The notes below the pieces were generated by a model. It searched no databases. It worked only from the letters and a program-made list of their open reading frames with translations, and had not been told where the DNA came from. Positions 8,163-15,976 of a DNA stretch of 64,000 nucleotides are shown piece after piece. The position numbers were made by a program, and so were the translations under genes. Positions within the stretch are counted from its first letter, which is position 1; the number at the start of each line of letters is the position of its first letter. The stretch is taken from the NCBI GenBank assembly GCA_023396065.1, contig JAEWXF010000033.1:1-64000 (forward strand), given 5' to 3'. The stretch comes from Methanobacteriota archaeon. Its GTDB lineage: Archaea; Halobacteriota; Methanomicrobia; Methanomicrobiales; Methanocorpusculaceae.

Positions 8163-10220
8163 TTACCAGACTGCAAACCGGTCTTCCGGTGCAAGGTACA
8201 TCCCGTCTTTCTCCGTCACCCCGAACGTATCGTAGAACTCCTGAACCTGTTGTACAATCGCATTCGTACGCAGATATCCCGGTGGGTGGGCATCAGTCCG
8301 GGTCAGCATCTCAAGAATATTCGGGTACTCCTGTACTTTCCAGAGGCCTGCATAGCCGGTAAAGAATGCTTCATAGTCGAAGTTTTCCATACCTGCTGCA
8401 ATCTCCATCATACAGGAAAGCCCTCCCAGATCCGCCACAGTCTCTCCGATTGTTCTCTGACCGTTCACAAAGACACCCGGCTCTACCTCAAACCGATCGA
8501 AGTACCCGGCAACCTTTGCAGTACGGTTTTCAAACGCTGCCCTGTCTTCGGGTGTCCACCAGTTTTTGAGGTTCCCGTCCTTATCAAACTGGCTGCCGCC
8601 CGTATCAAATCCGTGGGTGATTTCGTGCGCGATGATCATACCGATAGTACTCATCATTTTTTCCTCGGAAGCTTTTGGATCATAGAAGTCCCCTCCCAGA
8701 ATACCTGCCGGGATGTTGATGGAGTTGTCCGGGTAGTAATAGATTGCGTTGACCGTTTGCGGGGGTGCCTGCGCCGTCAGCCACATATTACTGTCAATTT
8801 CTGTAACAGCCTTCTTAATGCTCTGTTTCCAGTTCTTTTCCGTGACTGCCATGATATTCCCGAGCAGGCTTCCCCCTTCCTCTTTGGATTTGAGGGTGAT
8901 ATCCGTATAATCATACAAAGACCAGTCGTCGGGATAGGCCACACGGACCTTCAGGGCATCAAGCTTCTCAATGGCTTTATTCCGGGTCTCCTCTCCGAGC
9001 CACGACGTATTTTGCAGACGTGTCCGGTAGACCGAAACAACTTTTGTGATGAGAGCCTCCACCTCCTGTTTGGTTTTGGGCTGCACATATGCGTCTGCAT
9101 ACATCTTTCCGACTGCCATGGTCAGTAAATTGCTGGTCTTTTCGTAGGCGGTCTGATTCAGATCAATGTGGAGACTGCTCCCGGTCACCGAGCTCACGTA
9201 CTCCTCCCAGATATCCATACACTCCTGATCCAGTATCAATACACTGTCCAGCAGGGTATCGTAGAGCAGAAGCGCTTTGAACCCTTCAACATTTTCCTCA
9301 GTATAGAGTTCATTCATCTTGGCAAGCCAGTCGTACTCGGCCAAAATGAACCGGTCAACGCCTGCATCGGTGTACGGCTGAAGGAACTCTGTTATCGGAA
9401 ACACGGGGGAAAGCTCCTTCAGTTCCCGGGTAGATACCGGATTATAGATTTTATCCTGATATCCCGGCACCAGTGATGCGGATGAACCGTCACAGACTGA
9501 TGCGATATCACTCTCCAGTTTGGAGAATGCCTCCAGTGTCTTCGCGGTTTCCTCTTCGGTGTAGCCTGCCCGTACAAGAAGTTTTTGGAATGCAACCGCC
9601 TTTGCGGCTTTCTGACGTTCTCCCGATGGAGTTATGTTGCGGTACTCATCCATATCCTTTAGCGACAGTGTCGGTGCACCGATATAGACCGCATTCTGCG
9701 TACTGTTTTTGAAGTCGGACATGACCGCTATCGTCATCGGAACCCCGGCGATTTTATCTGTATCACTCGTGAGGTATGCAGTAAGGTCAGCCAGTGTTTT
9801 GATGTTTTGGATATCCGCAACGAGCGGGAGAACCGGTGTCATCCCGAGCGCATTGCGGGTATCCATATCAATATAGTCATGATACATCTGCTGCGCCAGT
9901 TTTGCCTCATGACTCGTCTGGGTCTTGTCGTTCAGCAGTATGAGGATCTCCTCTGTGACTTCATCCCCCCGATCCGTAAAAGTGGATATTTGTGGTTTGT
10001 CGGACGGAATTGTTGAGGAAGACAGCCAGTCTTTGTTGACCGCGGCGTGGAAATCGTCTTTTACGCTGATGTTCATATCAGCAGTAACACTGCCGGCAAT
10101 GTCAGATACAATCCACCCTGCCTTTGTATTTTCCTCCGACGGAGGCGCAACACACCCGGCTGCAGTGATAAGGACAGCAAACACCAGCAGTACTGCTCCG
10201 ATATTTTTCAGGAAATTCAT
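8163..10220 (-). CDS. Peptidase family M13 (neprilysin-like) lipoprotein
   Basis: 685 residues. The N-terminus is a lipoprotein signal with lipobox ITAAGC, so the enzyme is anchored outside the membrane. The zinc site HEITH is near residue 530 and the third ligand motif GETVADLGG follows about 60 residues on; NAIYYYPDNSINIPAGIL is the substrate-strand region typical of M13. Known members cleave short peptides. The usual CxxW ending of M13 enzymes is here FAVW, so the terminal cysteine is lost, as expected without disulfides. It is monocistronic and convergent with the preceding gene. The family call is firm; the physiological substrate is unknown. Confidence 0.93.
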   Translation of the reverse strand: MNFLKNIGAVLLVFAVLITAAGCVAPPSEENTKAGWIVSDIAGSVTADMNISVKDDFHAAVNKDWLSSSTIPSDKPQISTFTDRGDEVTEEILILLNDKTQTSHEAKLAQQMYHDYIDMDTRNALGMTPVLPLVADIQNIKTLADLTAYLTSDTDKIAGVPMTIAVMSDFKNSTQNAVYIGAPTLSLKDMDEYRNITPSGERQKAAKAVAFQKLLVRAGYTEEETAKTLEAFSKLESDIASVCDGSSASLVPGYQDKIYNPVSTRELKELSPVFPITEFLQPYTDAGVDRFILAEYDWLAKMNELYTEENVEGFKALLLYDTLLDSVLILDQECMDIWEEYVSSVTGSSLHIDLNQTAYEKTSNLLTMAVGKMYADAYVQPKTKQEVEALITKVVSVYRTRLQNTSWLGEETRNKAIEKLDALKVRVAYPDDWSLYDYTDITLKSKEEGGSLLGNIMAVTEKNWKQSIKKAVTEIDSNMWLTAQAPPQTVNAIYYYPDNSINIPAGILGGDFYDPKASEEKMMSTIGMIIAHEITHGFDTGGSQFDKDGNLKNWWTPEDRAAFENRTAKVAGYFDRFEVEPGVFVNGQRTIGETVADLGGLSCMMEIAAGMENFDYEAFFTGYAGLWKVQEYPNILEMLTRTDAHPPGYLRTNAIVQQVQEFYDTFGVTEKDGMYLAPEDRFAVW

Positions 10221-10370
10221 TTTTCTACCACACTGATTGTGATACTCCTGTTCTCCGTTCTGGGGGATAAAGTGACCGACGCGCTGGTCTTCGGGATACT
10301 CGTGTAAAAACCCTGAACGTTCTTCAGGAAAAGAGACAAAACAGATTTTTCAGGAAAATATGGATAATGC

Positions 10371-10394
10371 CGCAGCAGTAAACTGCCGCGGCAT
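10371..10394 (-). terminator. Terminator of the ribosomal stalk operon
   Basis: GCCGCAGCAG and CTGCCGCGGC form a 10-bp stem with one G-U-type position around a TAAA loop. On the minus strand it is followed by a T-rich stretch. It lies about 40-60 nt past the rpl12 stop at 10433. Confidence 0.7.
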
Positions 10395-10432
10395 CTTTCG
10401 ATATACCTCGTATCTGAGAACGGAATCGAAAT

Positions 10433-10750
10433 TTATCCGAAGAGTGCGCCAAGGCCTGCCATGGCGTTCTCCTCTTCCTCTTCCTTGTTCTCTTCCGGTG
10501 CTGCTGCCTCTTCTGCTGCTGCGGCTGCTGCCGGTGCTGCTGCGCCCGGTGCTGCTGCAACTGCAACCGGTGCTGCTGCTGCCTTGGAGATTGCTTCCTC
10601 GATGTCGACACCGTCAAGGGCTGCGATAAGGGCCTTTACACGGGAGTCGTCAACTGCGATACCTGCGGCAGAGAGAACTGCCTTAACCGATTCTTCATCC
10701 ACAGTTTTGTCTGCGGAGTGAACTAACAGAGCTGCGTAAATGTACTCCAT
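10433..10750 (-). CDS. rpl12: Ribosomal protein P1 (L12e), acidic stalk
   Basis: 105 residues. The N-terminal 60 residues are the helical dimerisation domain (MEYIYAALLVHSADKTVDE). An Ala-rich hinge and an acidic stretch follow, ending with MAGLGALFG, the conserved tail that recruits aEF1A and aEF2. This is the archaeal/eukaryotic P-protein type. It is last in the L11-L1-P0-P1 operon, 27 nt after rpl10, and is followed by the hairpin at 10371-10394. Confidence 0.97.
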   Translation of the reverse strand: MEYIYAALLVHSADKTVDEESVKAVLSAAGIAVDDSRVKALIAALDGVDIEEAISKAAAAPVAVAAAPGAAAPAAAAAAEEAAAPEENKEEEEENAMAGLGALFG

Positions 10751-10777
10751 TTTAACTTCACCTATTTGTATGATAAA

Positions 10778-11623
10778 TTATGCCTTCAGGGCGTTTGCTT
10801 GTCTGTATGCCTTGCTGATGATCATCTCAATGACACCCTTCTCATAGATCGGGGCCTCCACACCAAGGTTGCGTGCCTCACGGACAGCCTTTGCAATCTG
10901 AGCCTCAGTAACAAACGGACATGAGGTCGGGATTGCAGCGTTGACTGCAAGGTTGAACACCTGCTGTGCTGCAAGAGTGATCTGTGCTTTGTATGCCTCG
11001 TCGTCAATAGACAGAACTTCCGGCAGATAAATCTCGCCTTCGTAGCAGACGGCGAGAAGCGATAAACCGACGGGCATCGGCTTGATATCAAGCTTTGCCA
11101 GAACATCGGCCTGTTTCTTGTTGATAGCCTCGCCAGCCTTTACAACGGTCTTGGTCTCTTTAATCTTGACCTTACCGCCGTCGATAGCTGCCGGGATACC
11201 TGCCTGCTGGAGTTCTCCAACGATTGGTCCGGGCTTGAAAGTTGTCGGTCCTGCGGGGACAACAATGTCCTCCGGTGTGATCTCGCCAGCTTTTGCAGTA
11301 CGTTTCGTCTTCGTCTCTTCAAGGGACTTAAAGAGTTTGAACGGGTTACCGTCGGCAAAGATCAGTGCAGAATGCTCACTTACATGATCGTTGAGGTCAA
11401 TGAAGTGGCCGCCAAGCTCATTGAACGCATGCTCAACAAGCGTGTTTCTTGCAACCTTTACAACTGCACTGCCGTGCAGGTTTCTGCGGATCTGCTGGAA
11501 CTGTTTTGCGGGAATCCCGTAAACATCAACCAGACCAACAAGCTCATGCTTGCCGGCATTCTCCACAATTTCTTCAACTTCTTCGCGTTTCCACGCGGGG
11601 AGGTGGTGGGTATAAATTGCCAT
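10778..11623 (-). CDS. rpl10: Ribosomal protein P0 (L10e), stalk base
   Basis: P0 binds 23S rRNA near L11 and carries the P1 dimers. The L10 domain (about 1-110) begins HHLPAWKREEVEEI, and the insert domain and helical spine for P1 follow. I see no acidic MGLGALFG-like tail; the protein ends QANALKA, so the C-terminal acidic tail common in other archaeal P0 proteins is absent. The ATG at 11623 is preferred over the GTG at 11629: GGTGA lies 7 nt before the ATG but only 1 nt before the GTG. The rpl1 stop overlaps this leader. Confidence 0.94.
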   Translation of the reverse strand: MAIYTHHLPAWKREEVEEIVENAGKHELVGLVDVYGIPAKQFQQIRRNLHGSAVVKVARNTLVEHAFNELGGHFIDLNDHVSEHSALIFADGNPFKLFKSLEETKTKRTAKAGEITPEDIVVPAGPTTFKPGPIVGELQQAGIPAAIDGGKVKIKETKTVVKAGEAINKKQADVLAKLDIKPMPVGLSLLAVCYEGEIYLPEVLSIDDEAYKAQITLAAQQVFNLAVNAAIPTSCPFVTEAQIAKAVREARNLGVEAPIYEKGVIEMIISKAYRQANALKA

Positions 11624-11625
11624 GT

Positions 11626-12267
11626 TCACATCACCTTCACTGCGGGACCCATCGTTGTCTTGACGTAGACGGAACGAACATTCAGTTCGCCGTTTTCGAG
11701 TCTTCCAATTACTCTTTTCAGGACCGCATCAACGTTTTCGGATACTGCGTCAGCACCCATAGAGGTGTTACCGATCTTTACAGACATATTCAGTCTGTCC
11801 TTTGACCGGATTTTGACGGAGTTCCGAAGACGCTCAACGATCGGAGTAATGTCCTGACCCATCGGAATCGGCTGCGGCATCTTGCCGCGGGGACCGAGTC
11901 TCTGACCGAGCCAGCGACCAACAAGTGGCATGACCGCAGTCTCTGCAAGGAAGTAGTCATACTGACCTGCGAGTTTACGTGCCTCACGCGGGGCACCACC
12001 CAGACGCTCAATCTCCTCAGGGCCGATAATAATATCGACACCCGCGTTGCGAGCCTGGGACACAATGTCTCCCTTACCCAAGACAGCGATCTTTTTGACG
12101 CCCATTGCCTGTGGCAGAAGAATCGTCTCATCAATACGGTTTTTGGGCTGCGCCATGTCCACGTGCTTGAGATTGATAGTAATATCAATACTCTCCTGGA
12201 ACTTCCTCTTGGGCGCCTGCTCCATTGCTGCCGTAACAGCGCTGATAATTTGGGTCTTGTCAACCAT
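11626..12267 (-). CDS. rpl1: Ribosomal protein L1
   Basis: 213 residues with typical L1 motifs (LPQAMGVKKIAVLGKG; RLGPRGKMPQP). L1 binds the mobile 23S rRNA stalk near the E site. In Methanococcus species L1 is known to repress its own operon by binding mRNA; whether that happens here is not visible. Start ATG 12267 is preceded by GGAGG about 10 nt upstream. It lies between rpl11 (121 nt upstream) and rpl10 (overlapping region). Confidence 0.97.
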   Translation of the reverse strand: MVDKTQIISAVTAAMEQAPKRKFQESIDITINLKHVDMAQPKNRIDETILLPQAMGVKKIAVLGKGDIVSQARNAGVDIIIGPEEIERLGGAPREARKLAGQYDYFLAETAVMPLVGRWLGQRLGPRGKMPQPIPMGQDITPIVERLRNSVKIRSKDRLNMSVKIGNTSMGADAVSENVDAVLKRVIGRLENGELNVRSVYVKTTMGPAVKVM

Positions 12268-12343
12268 TTGATGAAGCCTCCATAGTTTTCGACCGGTGTT
12301 TTGCCCGATCTCCTATGATTGTTCTCTACAACTGTACATTTTC

Positions 12344-12361
12344 GCGGGGTGTTTCACCCGC
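12344..12361 (-). promoter_or_regulatory. Hairpin in the rpl11-rpl1 intergenic region
   Basis: GCGGGGTG (12344-12351) pairs with CACCCGC (12355-12361) over a 3-nt loop, with one bulged G. It lies inside the 121-nt gap between rpl11 and rpl1. It could tune readthrough or be part of the L1 mRNA leader. No T-run follows, so it is not an obvious terminator. Confidence 0.4.
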
Positions 12362-12388
12362 TACCCGTTTGAAGCCGGACATCAGAGC

Positions 12389-12862
12389 TTATGCAAGCTG
12401 TGCGTCGTACTCGCCTGCATTGACTGCGGCAATTGCGGCTTTTGCCGACTTGCCATCGATGGTCACACCAACGGAAACGCAGGTGCCCATGACTTCCTTG
12501 ACCGCATTCTTGAGGTCATAGGAAAGCATGCTCTCCATCTTCATCTTTGCAATGCGAATGGCAGCTTCAAGCGGCAGATTACCAACTGCCTGAGTGTTTG
12601 GAGTGCCGGATCCCTTCTCGACTCCCGCTTCCTTCATTACAAGTGCGGTTGTCGGAGGAATACCAACAGTTAACGTGACGTTCTTCTTGTCATCGACTGT
12701 AACCGTTACCGGAACAGACATGCCGTTGAACTCAGCAGTCTTCTTGTTGATATCATCAACGACTGCTTTCACGTTGATCCCAAGGGGACCCAGTGCCGGA
12801 CCAAGTGGTGGTCCTGCAGTTGCTCTACCGCCAGGTACCAGTACCTCGACAGTTTCTGCCAT
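12389..12862 (-). CDS. rpl11: Ribosomal protein L11
   Basis: 157 residues, the archaeal length. It starts AETVEVLVPGGRATAGPPLGPALGPLGIN, the conserved Pro/Gly-rich N-terminal domain, and has a C-terminal RNA-binding domain that grips the GTPase-associated region of 23S rRNA. A TATA-like element at 12931-12940 and a UUCG hairpin at 12883-12898 precede it, so it seems to have its own promoter after the EamA gene. Confidence 0.97.
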   Translation of the reverse strand: MAETVEVLVPGGRATAGPPLGPALGPLGINVKAVVDDINKKTAEFNGMSVPVTVTVDDKKNVTLTVGIPPTTALVMKEAGVEKGSGTPNTQAVGNLPLEAAIRIAKMKMESMLSYDLKNAVKEVMGTCVSVGVTIDGKSAKAAIAAVNAGEYDAQLA

Positions 12863-12882
12863 TGTATCACCGTATGTCAGTA

Positions 12883-12898
12883 CAGATCCGAAGATCTG
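12883..12898 (-). promoter_or_regulatory. C(UUCG)G tetraloop hairpin in the rpl11 leader
   Basis: On the minus strand, CAGATC-TTCG-GATCTG forms a perfect 6-bp stem closed by a C-G pair over a UUCG loop, the extra-stable tetraloop class. It ends 20 nt before the rpl11 start and lies downstream of the TATA-like element at 12931-12940, so it should be transcribed. Confidence 0.65.
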
Positions 12899-12930
12899 CC
12901 CAACATTGGTTCAATAAGGTCGACGTATGA

Positions 12931-12940
12931 GAACATAAAT
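12931..12940 (-). promoter_or_regulatory. TATA-like box for rpl11
   Basis: On the minus strand, ATTTATGTTC immediately abuts the stop codon of the EamA gene. A start about 25 nt downstream gives a leader of roughly 45 nt that includes the UUCG hairpin. Confidence 0.45.
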
Positions 12941-13864
12941 CTACTGGCGGATCCTCTCACGGCAGGACAGGTAAGGGTAGGCAATTCCCAGAAAGATACA
13001 GACAACACCCAGCCACTGTATCCAGGACACCGCCTCGTGCAGCACAAGGACTGACATCAGAATGGCGACCGGCAGCTCCGCGGATCCGAGAATCGTTGCA
13101 GCGCCGGTAGTAATCTTCGGAATGCCGATTGCATAGAGCAAAACCGGCAGACATGCCCCGAACAGTCCCAGCAGAGCGCCGTATATCCAGATCTCCGAAA
13201 CGACCGTGCCGTCGGTAAAATACCCCGGAGACAGCACACAAACGAGAACAAACAGAGCGCAGCTCACAATGCAAAAGCTCCGGTTAACCGGATGCATCCC
13301 CGGCTCGACATGACCGCTGAGATAGATAAATACCGCATACATCAGTGCGGAGAGGAGGCCCGCGCAGACACCAGTGGCCGTCAGGGATACTTCTGTTCCG
13401 ATCGCCCCTCCGGCAAGGACCGTACCGAACAAAAGAATTCCTACAGCAATCAGCGATGTTTTCGAGGGGAGTCTTCGCTCTGCAATACTTTCGAGAATGA
13501 CGCCGATCCACACAAACTGAAACAGCAGAACAACACCAATGGACGCGGGCGTTGTTTCAAGAGAGAGATAATACAACAAACAGACCGAACAGGTTGCAGC
13601 TCCCGTAAGAAGCATCAGCAGTATCCGTCGCCGGAGATTCTGGGACCGTCTCTTTGGAACTTTCGCAGAGGATTTCCTTTTCAGCGCCGCAAAGACAATC
13701 GCACAGATTCCAAGGATAATCCATCCTGAGAAATACTGACTGACCACAACATCTGCAAACGTAAACCCTTCAGCATAGGCAAGTTTCACTATCGTTGCGA
13801 GAATGCCGTAGCAGCTGCCCCCGGCAAAAACCAGGAGAGGGTACACTAGAAGATGTCTGTCCAT
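12941..13864 (-). CDS. EamA/DMT-family transporter
   Basis: About 307 residues with ten predicted membrane helices in two EamA repeats of five, typical of 10-helix drug/metabolite transporters. Its substrate cannot be told. The longer GTG start at 13873 and the ATG at 13864 are both possible; neither has a clear ribosome site, and the ATG is used here. It sits between spt5 and rpl11, which are neighbours in many archaea, and a T-run at about 13880-13886 separates it from spt5. This looks like an insertion into a conserved cluster. Confidence 0.85.
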   Translation of the reverse strand: MDRHLLVYPLLVFAGGSCYGILATIVKLAYAEGFTFADVVVSQYFSGWIILGICAIVFAALKRKSSAKVPKRRSQNLRRRILLMLLTGAATCSVCLLYYLSLETTPASIGVVLLFQFVWIGVILESIAERRLPSKTSLIAVGILLFGTVLAGGAIGTEVSLTATGVCAGLLSALMYAVFIYLSGHVEPGMHPVNRSFCIVSCALFVLVCVLSPGYFTDGTVVSEIWIYGALLGLFGACLPVLLYAIGIPKITTGAATILGSAELPVAILMSVLVLHEAVSWIQWLGVVCIFLGIAYPYLSCRERIRQ

Positions 13865-13893
13865 TTGACACACTCGAAAAAAAGATTGGGGGA

Positions 13894-14370
13894 TTAGTCG
13901 TGATTCCGATCAATCACGCGGACATTATCCCCGCGCACGGTGATCGGGATTGGAACAATGGATTCGTAGAGTTCAACGGTGATCTCTTCTTTGGTGTGGT
14001 CGACGCGCTTGACCACAGCTTTCTCACCTTTGAAGGGTCCTGCAATCAGCTCAACAATCGTTCCTTCATCAATACCGGAAACTGCCGGTTTGGGAACAAG
14101 GTAATGCTGGATCTCGGTAATTGAGGTCTCTCCCGGTATGACCGTACGCGCATGCGCGACTGTCTCTACCAGTTCCTCTATTCTTGCGTGTTCCTCGGGA
14201 CTCTCTACTATGACGTATCCTTTGAGTTCCTCCGGAACAACTACTGCAGTTACAACGACGTCGGTCATATTGTTCTCAATCGCGTCACGGATGTTGTCTG
14301 CAACGGTCCGCTCATGCTTTGAGGTCGTCTTAATCGCGTAGTAATGGTTGCCAAATTCTGATACAGTCAT
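13894..14370 (-). CDS. spt5: Transcription elongation factor Spt5 (NusG-like)
   Basis: 158 residues. NGN domain at about 8-95 (YYAIKTTSKHERTVADNI) and a KOW domain at about 100-150 (GTIVELIAGPFKGEKAVVKRV). It clamps RNA polymerase with Spt4 and raises processivity. It follows secE by 6 nt. The stop is followed by CTTTTTTTC, a U-rich archaeal terminator before the EamA gene. Confidence 0.96.
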   Translation of the reverse strand: MTVSEFGNHYYAIKTTSKHERTVADNIRDAIENNMTDVVVTAVVVPEELKGYVIVESPEEHARIEELVETVAHARTVIPGETSITEIQHYLVPKPAVSGIDEGTIVELIAGPFKGEKAVVKRVDHTKEEITVELYESIVPIPITVRGDNVRVIDRNHD

Positions 14371-14376
14371 AGTATC

Positions 14377-14667
14377 TTATGGGAGGAGGTAATGGAAGAT
14401 CAGGTAGATGATGAACCCCAGCACGCCGATTACTGCGATACCGGCTGCTGCAACGGCAGAGATCTTAAAGAATTCGTCTTTTGTCGGTCTGCGTGCGAGT
14501 TTTAAGACACGCAGGTACTTGCGAAAGAATTCGGAGATGTTTGCTTTGTTTACCTCCGGCATCTTCACGCCGGCAGTCGCAGAGGATTTTTTATCATCCG
14601 CTTTCTTGTTTTTCGGCTGCTTTTCTGCGGCGGGGGTGGTATTGGTATTTATTTCTTCGTCTGCCAT
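14377..14667 (-). CDS. secE: Preprotein translocase subunit SecE (Sec61 gamma)
   Basis: 96 residues, one membrane helix at about 72-94. The conserved cytosolic amphipathic helix RVLKLARRPTKDEF comes just before it. The N-terminal 35 residues are a polar Lys/Ala/Thr-rich extension longer than usual. It clamps SecY in the translocon. It is 7 nt after ftsZ and 6 nt before spt5. Confidence 0.95.
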   Translation of the reverse strand: MADEEINTNTTPAAEKQPKNKKADDKKSSATAGVKMPEVNKANISEFFRKYLRVLKLARRPTKDEFFKISAVAAAGIAVIGVLGFIIYLIFHYLLP

Positions 14668-14674
14668 TGTTAGT

Positions 14675-15976
14675 TCACCTCAGGAAGTCAATCTCAAACT
14701 TTGACCTCTGAATCTGACCGGACTGCGGTGCCGTATATGTTTGTTCCTGCTTACCATAAATCTGTGGTGACTGAACACCTGTTACGATCAGCATTGTCCG
14801 CATGCGGCCTTCCATCTGCGGGTCAACCTGAACACCCCAGATGATCCGTGCTCCGGGATCAATCCGCTGGTATACTTCCTGAACGACGCCTTCCGCTTCG
14901 AACATGGTCATGTCGGAGCCGCCGATAACGTTGATGAGGGCTGCGGTCGCTCCGGTAATGTCAACGTCCAGCAGCGGGGACCTGAGGGCCTTCTTGATGG
15001 AGTCCACCGCTTTGTCTTCGCTGTCGGACTCGCCCATACCGATCATGGCAATGCCGCCCTGTTCCATAACGGTCCGGACATCGGCGAAGTCAAGATTAAC
15101 AAGACCCGGCAGGGTGATGAGTTCGGTAATTCCTTTTACTGCACGCATGAGAACTTCGTCGGCAACTTTGAAGGCCTGGGCGAGCGGGAGGCGTGGTACG
15201 ACTTCCAGAATCCGGTCGTTTGGGATAACGATGACCGTATCCGCAACTTCCCGGAGGCGTTCGAGACCAATCTCCGCATTCTCCATACGGGTTGCGCTTT
15301 CACTGGTAAACGGCAGGGTGACGATTGCAATGGTTAAGGCACCGATCTCTTTTGCAACTTTTGCAACGATCGGGGCACTGCCGGTTCCGGTTCCTCCCCC
15401 AAGGCCTGCGGTGACGAATACCATGTTGCTGCCCGAGATTGCCTGACGGATTGCATCTTCACTTTCCACCGCTGCCTCTTCTCCGCGCTGGGGCATTGCG
15501 CCTGCACCGAGACCCTTCGTGGTCTGGCGGCCGATGAGAATGCGTTTGCCGACGCGGCCGCGAAGCATCGAGAGATGCTGGGCATCAGTGTTGAGTGCGA
15601 TGATCTCTGCTCCCTCCACACCTTCTTCGAAGATACGTGCGACGGTGTTGGATCCCCCGCCGCCGCAGCCGACTACGGTGATTTTGGTTTTGAGTGATTC
15701 CAGAATGTCATCGAACTCATCGTCATCGTCGGTGTGGTTTTTTGCCGGTGCAGTGTATTTGTACTGGCTGGAAAAGTCAATGTCAGGCTTTGCCCGGACT
15801 GGTTCAATTGTTGGTTTTGGTGCGGGAGTTGGAACAGTTCGTACCGGCTCGGGCGCCGGTTCCGGAACCATTTCCACTTCGTCCTCTGCGTCATATATTG
15901 CGGAGACTGCGCTGTTGTCGCGGGCAGTTTCTTCAAACCGCTTACGTGATAGTGCTTCTTCTACGATTGATCTCAT
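14675..15976 (-). CDS. ftsZ: Cell division GTPase FtsZ
   Basis: 433 residues. The tubulin signature GGGTGTGSAP is present, along with GCGGGGSNTV at the start of the GTPase core and NTDAQHL. An N-terminal extension of about 95 residues includes a Pro/Glu-rich linker; this is longer than typical archaeal FtsZ1. A short C-terminal tail (RSKFEIDFLR) could be a partner-binding peptide. Its ATG overlaps the dtdA stop (ATGA), so it is coupled to dtdA, and it leads into secE-spt5. Confidence 0.97.
   Translation of the reverse strand: MRSIVEEALSRKRFEETARDNSAVSAIYDAEDEVEMVPEPAPEPVRTVPTPAPKPTIEPVRAKPDIDFSSQYKYTAPAKNHTDDDDEFDDILESLKTKITVVGCGGGGSNTVARIFEEGVEGAEIIALNTDAQHLSMLRGRVGKRILIGRQTTKGLGAGAMPQRGEEAAVESEDAIRQAISGSNMVFVTAGLGGGTGTGSAPIVAKVAKEIGALTIAIVTLPFTSESATRMENAEIGLERLREVADTVIVIPNDRILEVVPRLPLAQAFKVADEVLMRAVKGITELITLPGLVNLDFADVRTVMEQGGIAMIGMGESDSEDKAVDSIKKALRSPLLDVDITGATAALINVIGGSDMTMFEAEGVVQEVYQRIDPGARIIWGVQVDPQMEGRMRTMLIVTGVQSPQIYGKQEQTYTAPQSGQIQRSKFEIDFLR

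Noticed and set aside
8250..9128. 292-codon frame antisense to the M13 peptidase
   Set aside because: No family features; the peptidase active sites are on the other strand.
11624..11629. GTG start at 11629 for rpl10
   Set aside because: The ribosome site lies 1 nt away from it but at proper distance from ATG 11623.
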